Source of the DNA: JAPUDQ01 sp964462335
GTDB lineage: Bacteria; Patescibacteriota; Saccharimonadia; Saccharimonadales; Saccharimonadaceae
Length of the DNA: 11,072 nt
Assembly: GCA_964462335.1 (NCBI GenBank)
Contig: CAYWYG010000025.1
Location: forward strand, 1 to 11,072
Direction of reading: 5' to 3'
In this document: positions 6,396 through 11,072 of the stretch, piece after piece
How positions within the stretch are numbered: the first letter of the stretch is position 1
Layout: every line of letters begins with the position of its first letter
Translations under genes and position numbers: made by a program
The notes under the pieces: generated by a model
Seen by the model: only the letters and a program-made list of their open reading frames with translations
Databases searched by the model: none
What the model was told of the DNA's origin: nothing

Positions 6396-6896
6396 TTATT
6401 GTAACATGAATGGCACGACACCACCGCTCCAATCTGACTCTGCATAAAACCTATATGTCTCCGTATCGCGCGTAAGATAGCTCAGATCGCCTCGTATCGT
6501 CTCGCCCGATAAAAGCTGTCCACTATGAAATGGCTTGTCGAGCTGCAGCGGCGTCAAGTATACAACATCACCCGGTTCATTTTTGAGATATGTATCATTA
6601 GCTGGCGCAATCGTAATCGTCTGATCACTCACGTTCCGTAGCGTCAGTGTCAGCACGACGTAGTGCTTACCCTCTGGCGCACTATAATGCCCGGTGCCTT
6701 TTTCGCGTCGAACATTACTGATCATCATATCGACAGAGCCGTGCCGTACAAAACTACCCTGCGTGATAGCTGGCGATACCAATTGACCAGTAGGGCGATG
6801 GAGGTTCGCGGCAATCGCTACCGTGCCGCATGAAATTACAAACACTGCGACCATAGCTAGTAGCCAGTAGGTATCACTTTTGATTTTTCTCGTCAT
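6396..6896 (-). CDS. Membrane-anchored DUF4352-like protein
   Basis: This 166-residue protein has a basic N-terminus (MTRKIK), one TM or signal-anchor segment (about 11-31) and an extracytoplasmic beta domain. The domain shows the DUF4352 layout: a strand VDMMISNVRREKG (55-67), then APEGKHYVVLTLTLRNVSDQ (73-92, the classic "G..(Y/F)(V)V(V/L)...(V/L).N.S" core), then a conserved Leu/Pro strand and SGETIRGDLSYL (129-140). A Cys at 23 lies inside the hydrophobic segment, but there is no clear lipobox. It is 15 nt after one Ig stalk gene and 20 nt before the next. A minus-strand AGAGGTG gives a plausible ribosome-binding site. It probably works with the stalk protein just upstream, since the pair is repeated in this operon, but no biochemical role can be read from it. 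Confidence 0.75.
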   Translation of the reverse strand: MTRKIKSDTYWLLAMVAVFVISCGTVAIAANLHRPTGQLVSPAITQGSFVRHGSVDMMISNVRREKGTGHYSAPEGKHYVVLTLTLRNVSDQTITIAPANDTYLKNEPGDVVYLTPLQLDKPFHSGQLLSGETIRGDLSYLTRDTETYRFYAESDWSGGVVPFMLQ

Positions 6897-6911
6897 ACTA
6901 TCTGCACCTCT

Positions 6912-7673
6912 TTATGGTTTTTTACTGTCAAAATAGCCGACAAAATAAGGAATCATGTTGCGGTCGGCATTGTTCTTTGACGAGGTATTGTGATCATGCG
7001 CCTGCCCACCCGCCGTGACGCTGCCGCCGAGTGATCCCGCGAGATTTGTCCCGCATACACCACCCACTTCTATGCTGCCAATAGCGCTTTTATCGCGATG
7101 AAATGCCGCGTCGAAACCGCTGATATTTATCACACGATTACCGTTATAACCCCAGCAATTACCTGCTGAGTTATGCGATGACACCTCACGCGGCCCGTAA
7201 CATGGACTTGCGCCTTGACAGTACACCGTCTGAGCTGGGGTCGGTGCAGGAGTCGTGGGAGGTGGTGTTGATGGTGTTGATTTGTTAGCCGCATGTACGG
7301 TGACGGTAGCTGTTGCAGCAGCCGATTCGCCTGCATCATTTTGACATGTGAGCGTGTATGTCTTCGTCCCCTCACTCGTCAGCCGACCAGTGCTTGCGCT
7401 CCCTGCAGCTGTCTGAGTACCGGACCAGTCACCCGATGCCCGGCACGATGTCGGCTGATTGGTTGCCGACCACGTCAATGACACAAACGAACCCACCTCT
7501 ACGGTACTTTGTGAAACGGTCAGTATAACAACTGGTACATCGCCGATTTGGTTCGGTACGACCGCGACAGGTGACAATTTGGGCACAGGGCTAAATATAC
7601 CAGCTACAACAATCGCATTCATCGCCAGCAGGGTGATAATCATGCTCACTGCAACTAATTTTTTTAACCACAT
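6912..7673 (-). CDS. Short surface stalk: anchor, one Ig-like domain, degenerate cytochrome b5-like tip
   Basis: This 253-residue protein has an N-terminal signal-anchor (about 5-27), one Ig-like domain (about 46-127) with LTWSATNQPTSCRASGDWSG (66-85) and YTLTCQN (106-112), and a Pro/Thr-rich linker (131-149). Its C-terminal domain is homologous to the tip of the large stalk protein. Shared positions are C152, PCYGP (157-161), SH (H167), AG.CWGYN (C173, W174), F..AFH (H192), VCG (C207), and a C-terminal GYFDSKKP against GYYDPNKP. The order H...CW...F...H...CG resembles cytochrome b5, but HPGG is lost, and VYDLT has changed to VINIS. H226 or H228 (AHDHN) could be the second axial ligand. The start at 7673 has GGAGG seven nt upstream. 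It lies 15 nt downstream of the reductase gene, which supports an electron-transfer link, though that is inference. Confidence 0.8.
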   Translation of the reverse strand: MWLKKLVAVSMIITLLAMNAIVVAGIFSPVPKLSPVAVVPNQIGDVPVVILTVSQSTVEVGSFVSLTWSATNQPTSCRASGDWSGTQTAAGSASTGRLTSEGTKTYTLTCQNDAGESAAATATVTVHAANKSTPSTPPPTTPAPTPAQTVYCQGASPCYGPREVSSHNSAGNCWGYNGNRVINISGFDAAFHRDKSAIGSIEVGGVCGTNLAGSLGGSVTAGGQAHDHNTSSKNNADRNMIPYFVGYFDSKKP

Positions 7674-7688
7674 AATTCTGCCTCCATT

Positions 7689-9110
7689 TTACGACATCGC
7701 AAATTCTTCACTGTGGATACTTGCCCCAGGGACTCCTTGAGCTCGTAGCTGCTTTTTAATAGATGCCATCATCGCCGGTGGACCACAAATGTAAAAATCT
7801 TTGCCTACTATATCGCCACTTTTTTCTATGATATATGGTACATCTAAAAAGCCGGTTTCACGCTCACTAATAAACGGTATAACCCTAAGCGCGTCCGGCA
7901 TCCTCATAGCTGAGTTATACAACAAGCTCCAGTCTATCAACTCACTCTCATTGCGCACACTATAATACAAATCGACGTGCATTCCGCTCTCAGGCATATC
8001 TTTTACCATAGATAAGAACGGAGAAATACCGATACCGCCCGCAATCCATATTTGATTTCGATTCCTATGGTTTACATACGAAAAGCGGCCATACGCACCT
8101 TCAATATCGGCGATTGTTCCCACCTGAATCGCGGACAGCCGGCTCGTATAGTCGCCCAATGCTTTGATACTCAGTTGAAGACCACTTTCGCGAGGGCTCG
8201 AACTTATAGAGAATGGGTGCCATTCTCTCGATATATCACCCCCCGCATGACGAAATCGAATAAATACAAATTGCCCCGGCTTGTACGGCATACCTTTGCC
8301 AAGCGCATCAAGCGTGATCTGTACGACATTTTGTGCAGGTATATTCACCTCCCGTACCTGATAGGTAAAATGCTTAATAAGAATATTCCCCGCAAGCGTC
8401 CTATAGATAAAGGCGGCAACACCGATGCCGATCATGACAAGCATGTATGTCTTCATCGCGCCGCTTGCTGATGTGTCACTGTTAATGAAGATGATATGCA
8501 GTGCTGAGATGACAAATGCAACGCCCAAGAACTTATGCGATATCAGCCAAAGCCGGTATGGGATAATGATAAAGAATGTGACGAGCAACAAGCCTACCAT
8601 ACCCCAAAATGCAATGATCCCGAAAAAAATTGCCCACTGTTGTAGCACGGACTGATGGAAATCATGCGATGTATTGAACAGAGCTTCGATAGGGAATATA
8701 CCGTTCGGCAACAATACAAGTGCAGCCTCTTTCAGATGCATCTGCCCGAGACTATTCGGCACGACATACCGCATGGCCAACAGTAGAGGGTGCAACGAGA
8801 GCATCACGAGTGCCAACCCGCCAAGTACGTGATGTGCAATATACACTCTGTTCAGCCCGCCAAACCAAAACTCCAAAAATTTGAGCCTCGTCGCGAACAC
8901 GAGATTGAGCGCATACATAACCGTACCAACCAGCCCGGTGATACGCCCAAAATTGAGCAACCACGCGCCAAAGGTCGTGATCGTCTCAGGCGAGTGTAGC
9001 TGATACCACAAAACTATTGGCACGCTGCACAGGGCAATCGTCACACCCCACCCTATGAGATGCTCCCACTGCCAGCTCAGCTGTATATGACGCTTACCTG
9101 AAGGCTGCAT
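7689..9110 (-). CDS. Ferric reductase / NADPH oxidase-like transmembrane flavocytochrome
   Basis: This 473-residue protein has about six TM helices in residues 16-240, then a soluble FAD and NAD(P) domain. Likely haem ligands are H93 or H94 with H107 (13-14 apart) and H192 with H205 (13 apart): two pairs on two helices, as in the ferric reductase/NOX family, which holds two stacked haems. FAD is bound by the R-x-W-H-P-F-S motif (295-301, then ISSSP). NAD(P) is bound by IAGGIGISPFLSM (356-368) and CGPPAMM (442-448), with the C-terminal EEF (468-470). It should pass electrons from cytosolic NAD(P)H through FAD and two haems to an acceptor outside the membrane, such as ferric iron, oxygen, or a partner protein. 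The start has no clear Shine-Dalgarno sequence and lies 3 nt after, and in frame with, the stop of the prepilin-like ORF, so translational coupling is likely. The exact acceptor is unknown. Confidence 0.9.
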   Translation of the reverse strand: MQPSGKRHIQLSWQWEHLIGWGVTIALCSVPIVLWYQLHSPETITTFGAWLLNFGRITGLVGTVMYALNLVFATRLKFLEFWFGGLNRVYIAHHVLGGLALVMLSLHPLLLAMRYVVPNSLGQMHLKEAALVLLPNGIFPIEALFNTSHDFHQSVLQQWAIFFGIIAFWGMVGLLLVTFFIIIPYRLWLISHKFLGVAFVISALHIIFINSDTSASGAMKTYMLVMIGIGVAAFIYRTLAGNILIKHFTYQVREVNIPAQNVVQITLDALGKGMPYKPGQFVFIRFRHAGGDISREWHPFSISSSPRESGLQLSIKALGDYTSRLSAIQVGTIADIEGAYGRFSYVNHRNRNQIWIAGGIGISPFLSMVKDMPESGMHVDLYYSVRNESELIDWSLLYNSAMRMPDALRVIPFISERETGFLDVPYIIEKSGDIVGKDFYICGPPAMMASIKKQLRAQGVPGASIHSEEFAMS

Positions 9111-9113
9111 AGT

Positions 9114-9224
9114 CTATTTACTGCCAAATGCGACGATCAACACCGCCAGGATAATAATGACTGCTACGACCACGATAACCTCGAGGAGCGTAAATCCTGT
9201 TTGACGATGAGCGCTTCGCTTCAT
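9114..9224 (-). CDS. 36-residue prepilin-like micro-protein with a GFTLLEV motif
   Basis: This short ORF starts at ATG 9224, with AAGGAG nine nt upstream and two in-frame stops (TAA TAG) just before it, so the start is firm. It begins MKRSAHRQTGFTLLEV. This is a type IV prepilin signature: a basic leader of 10 residues, Gly10 at -1, Phe11 at +1 and Glu15 at +5. A hydrophobic helix of about 19 residues and a tail AFGSK follow. A prepilin peptidase would leave a 26-residue mature peptide with no globular pilin domain. It ends with TAG 3 nt before the reductase ATG, in the same frame. Unusually short pilin-like proteins exist, but this could also be a leader that couples translation, or a relic of a longer pilin. 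Confidence 0.75.
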   Translation of the reverse strand: MKRSAHRQTGFTLLEVIVVVAVIIILAVLIVAFGSK

Positions 9225-9315
9225 TGTCTATTACTCCTTGTCTACCCCTATCATATCATAAGCGCTTTTTGCTATACTACTTAGGAAGAAAGAGGGGCGG
9301 CATCGACAGGTATAT
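9225..9315. promoter_or_regulatory. Divergent promoter region between the two operons
   Basis: On the plus strand, TG-N-TATACT (9270-9278) is a good extended -10 element, placed 37 nt before ATG 9316. On the minus strand, two overlapping TATGAT hexamers (complement of 9250-9255 and 9255-9260) could serve the reductase operon, about 25-30 nt before ATG 9224. An 8-bp palindrome AAGCGCTT (9260-9267) sits between them. No clear -35 element is visible for either, so the strength of each promoter is a guess. The two start regions are close enough to interfere with each other or to share an operator. Confidence 0.45.
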
Positions 9316-10173
9316 ATGATCCAGCGCGTTCGACAACTGTGGCACAACCGTCACCACCGTGTGTTGATAGGTGGTGTTTTAGCTATATGCCTCACTCTGC
9401 AAGCAATCTTCTTGACGCTGCCTGTTTCGGGCGTGATCCCCGTTTCTCAAAGCTACACATCAGAGTCACCACTTACACTAGGCACAATAGTCAGCCTAAA
9501 AAAGGATACGACCGACCAAGTAGTCGCCAGCCTCACGAGTAATGCCGACAACCTCTTGGGCGTCGTCATCAGTGATGATGGCTCGCTCCTCACCCTCAGC
9601 AACCCCAAGGGTAAGCAGGTCCAGATCGCAACCGAAGGCACCGTACCCGTCATCGTGAGCGACATCAACGGTAGTATCAAACAAAACGACCATATTACCG
9701 CAAGCCCCATCGCCGGCGTTGGCATGAAAGCGACTGCCAATGTCCGTATTATCGGCATCGCACAAGGTGATATGAAGATTACAAATGAAGGAAAAACCGA
9801 CTACACCGACAAAGATGGCAAGAAATACTCTGTCCAGCTCGGGCAGATCCCTCTGCATGTCAACGTCTCCTACTTTTTTAAGGAACCGGACAAGTCGATC
9901 ATCCCATCTGTCATCCAAAATGTTGCCAATTCCTTGGCCGGTCGTCAAGTGAGTACACTGCCTATCATCGTAAGTGGGGCGATTTTTCTTGTAACCATCA
10001 TCGTGGTGATGAGTATTATTTACTCCATGATCAAAAGCAGTATCATTTCGATCGGTCGTAACCCTATGAGTCAATCTGCCGTCTATCGCGACCTGATACA
10101 GATGTCCGCTCTCGTCCTTGCCATCCTCTCGGTCGGTCTCATCGCAATTTATCTGGTGCTTACCAAACTATGA
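9316..10173 (+). CDS. Three-TM protein with tailspike-like beta domain and an ATP-synthase-c-like hairpin
   Basis: This 285-residue protein has TM1 at about 17-38, an outside domain (about 45-190), and two C-terminal TM helices (about 215-237 and 263-283). The outer domain has the pattern often seen just before S74-peptidase chaperones and in tailspike-like proteins: LGTIVSL (55-61), DNLLGVVIS (78-86), then GTVPVIVSDINGSIKQNDHI (108-127) and ASPIAGVGMKA (129-139). The two C-terminal helices flank a loop with IGRNP (246-250), similar to the RNP/RQP loop of ATP-synthase subunit c. The acidic proton-binding residue of helix 2 seems absent (ILSVGLIAI where the family has ..SE..G). Three TMs place the termini on opposite sides if the domain is outside. 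It starts with AGG six nt upstream and overlaps the next gene by 4 bp. The function is unknown; I do not claim a working rotor subunit. Confidence 0.7.
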   Translation: MIQRVRQLWHNRHHRVLIGGVLAICLTLQAIFLTLPVSGVIPVSQSYTSESPLTLGTIVSLKKDTTDQVVASLTSNADNLLGVVISDDGSLLTLSNPKGKQVQIATEGTVPVIVSDINGSIKQNDHITASPIAGVGMKATANVRIIGIAQGDMKITNEGKTDYTDKDGKKYSVQLGQIPLHVNVSYFFKEPDKSIIPSVIQNVANSLAGRQVSTLPIIVSGAIFLVTIIVVMSIIYSMIKSSIISIGRNPMSQSAVYRDLIQMSALVLAILSVGLIAIYLVLTKL

Positions 10174-10997
10174 ATGAAGCTATTTTACAGAGTTTCTTCC
10201 TTCTCAATGTCTTTTTGGTCGGCGTCGTCATGACACTCGCACTCCAGCAATGGCGGGCGCACCAGCATAGCAAATCCCAACCGAAAACAGAGTCTGTCTT
10301 GCCACCTGATGTCAAAGCGCAGATTATCCAATCAGCCAAGTCTGATTTCAAAGCGGCGATGGACGCCACGACTGCCAGTCTGACGCAAGATCTAGCGCGC
10401 ACCAACGATGATCTCAATAAATTACTCGAGAAACTCGTCACCTATGTCGTCAACGAAGAAATGGAAAAATACCGCGCAAGTCTTGATGCGTTGCACCAAC
10501 AAAACGAAGCAACACTCAAAGACTCACTGACAGAGACAACTGCCAAGCATATCGAATTCAAAACAAGTCTTATCAAACGCCAAGCAGAACTCGATAAAGC
10601 TCTGGTTGAGTACCAGACTAAGCTAGAGGAACAACTGGCAGCACACCAAGCTGACGCCGATCAGAAACTTGCTGCACGCCAAACCGAGCTTCGCGCAAAG
10701 CTTGAAGCAAACCATACAAAGATGGCTGAGTTCCAGTCGCTACTAGAATCAGAGTTAAAGCAGGCGCAAACTAAGCAGGCGCAGCTGTATAGCCAATTTG
10801 AATCAAGTGTGCACGCAGAGATGGAAACAAAGAAAGCCTTTCTCGCCAAACAGATTGATACTCGGCTCGCCGATGCAATTGGTAGTTTTCTCACTGAGAC
10901 GCTCGGCAAAAACATCGACCTTGGTGCGCAAACTGCATACCTCACAGATATGCTTGAGCAGCACAAGGATGAGTTGAAACAAGAGGTGACTTCATGA
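10170..10997 (+). CDS. Membrane-anchored long coiled-coil protein (ATP-synthase subunit b-like shape)
   Basis: This 275-residue protein has one N-terminal TM segment (about 7-26), a short linker and a long heptad-rich helix (about 48-235) with repeated Q/E/K/A content, such as QAELDKALVEYQTKLEEQLA (138-157). A C-terminal segment follows, TRLADAIGSFLTETLGKNID (231-250), then a final helix to the end. One TM plus a long cytosolic coiled coil is the shape of F-type ATP-synthase subunit b (usually about 160 residues, so this one is longer). It could equally be a general membrane tether. Start and stop are translationally coupled to both neighbours (ATGA at 10170-10173 and 10994-10997), so the three products are probably made together. 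No sequence motif proves an ATPase link. Confidence 0.68.
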   Translation: MNEAILQSFFLLNVFLVGVVMTLALQQWRAHQHSKSQPKTESVLPPDVKAQIIQSAKSDFKAAMDATTASLTQDLARTNDDLNKLLEKLVTYVVNEEMEKYRASLDALHQQNEATLKDSLTETTAKHIEFKTSLIKRQAELDKALVEYQTKLEEQLAAHQADADQKLAARQTELRAKLEANHTKMAEFQSLLESELKQAQTKQAQLYSQFESSVHAEMETKKAFLAKQIDTRLADAIGSFLTETLGKNIDLGAQTAYLTDMLEQHKDELKQEVTS

Positions 10998-11072
10998 ACT
11001 TTGTGATGCCCGATCAGATCGCGACACCACAAGATCTCAGTGCGCTTATCTTTGAGATACGCGATTACGCTC
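10994..11072 (+). CDS. Start of a third operon gene, cut by the window edge
   Basis: An ATG overlaps the previous TGA (ATGA) and stays open for 26 codons to the window end (MNFVMPDQIATPQDLSALIF and on). The stretch is soluble and helix-forming. It is too short to identify. In an F-type ATPase order the gene after b would be subunit delta, but the visible part does not test that. Confidence 0.7.
   Translation, partial: MNFVMPDQIATPQDLSALIFEIRDYA

Noticed and set aside
9496..10074. 192-codon minus-strand open frame inside the three-TM gene
   Set aside because: The Asp/Gly/His-rich translation has no recognisable motif. The plus-strand gene has a promoter, a ribosome-binding site, TM helices and overlap with its partner.

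Overview
The window looks like a piece of a Candidate Phyla Radiation (Patescibacteria) genome, most likely Saccharibacteria (TM7). This rests on gene style, not on a marker gene. The signs are very compact coding with ATGA/GTGA stop-start overlaps, strings of small membrane-anchored surface proteins (Ig-like repeats, DUF4352-like domains), a tailspike-like beta domain in a membrane protein, and a long membrane-anchored coiled-coil protein. TGA clearly ends several genes, which argues against the code-25 lineages (Gracilibacteria, Absconditabacteria). No rRNA, tRNA, CRISPR array or transposase was seen.

Layout. (1) Positions 1-464 hold the end of a small membrane protein and a decayed FMN-binding (pyridoxamine-phosphate-oxidase-like) pseudogene. 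(2) Positions 466-2445 are a tight plus-strand three-gene operon: a winged-helix Fic protein with Gln at the catalytic His position, a nucleoside 2-deoxyribosyltransferase-like protein, and a RibD-C/dihydrofolate-reductase-like protein. A perfect 27-bp palindrome lies at its 5' end. (3) Positions 9224 down to 2449 are a minus-strand run of seven genes with gaps of 3-34 nt: a 36-residue prepilin-like micro-protein, a ferric-reductase/NADPH-oxidase-like flavocytochrome, an Ig-like protein with a degenerate cytochrome b5-like tip, a DUF4352-like protein, a seven-Ig-repeat protein with the same kind of tip, a second membrane-anchored beta protein, and a SAM methyltransferase. (4) Positions 9316-11072 are a divergent plus-strand operon of three genes overlapping by 4 bp: a three-TM protein with a tailspike-like domain and a C-terminal hairpin resembling ATP-synthase subunit c, a subunit-b-like TM plus coiled-coil protein, and the start of a third gene.

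How they may work together. The minus-strand operon reads as a cell-surface redox module. The reductase can move electrons from cytosolic NAD(P)H through FAD and two haems across the membrane. Its neighbours are membrane-anchored outward stalks ending in domains that keep parts of the cytochrome b5 pattern. The stalk plus DUF4352-like pair occurs twice in a row. A redox role for the stalk tips is inference. The Fic operon is probably autoregulated through its winged helix and the palindrome, and its two partners point to nucleotide or pterin/flavin chemistry.
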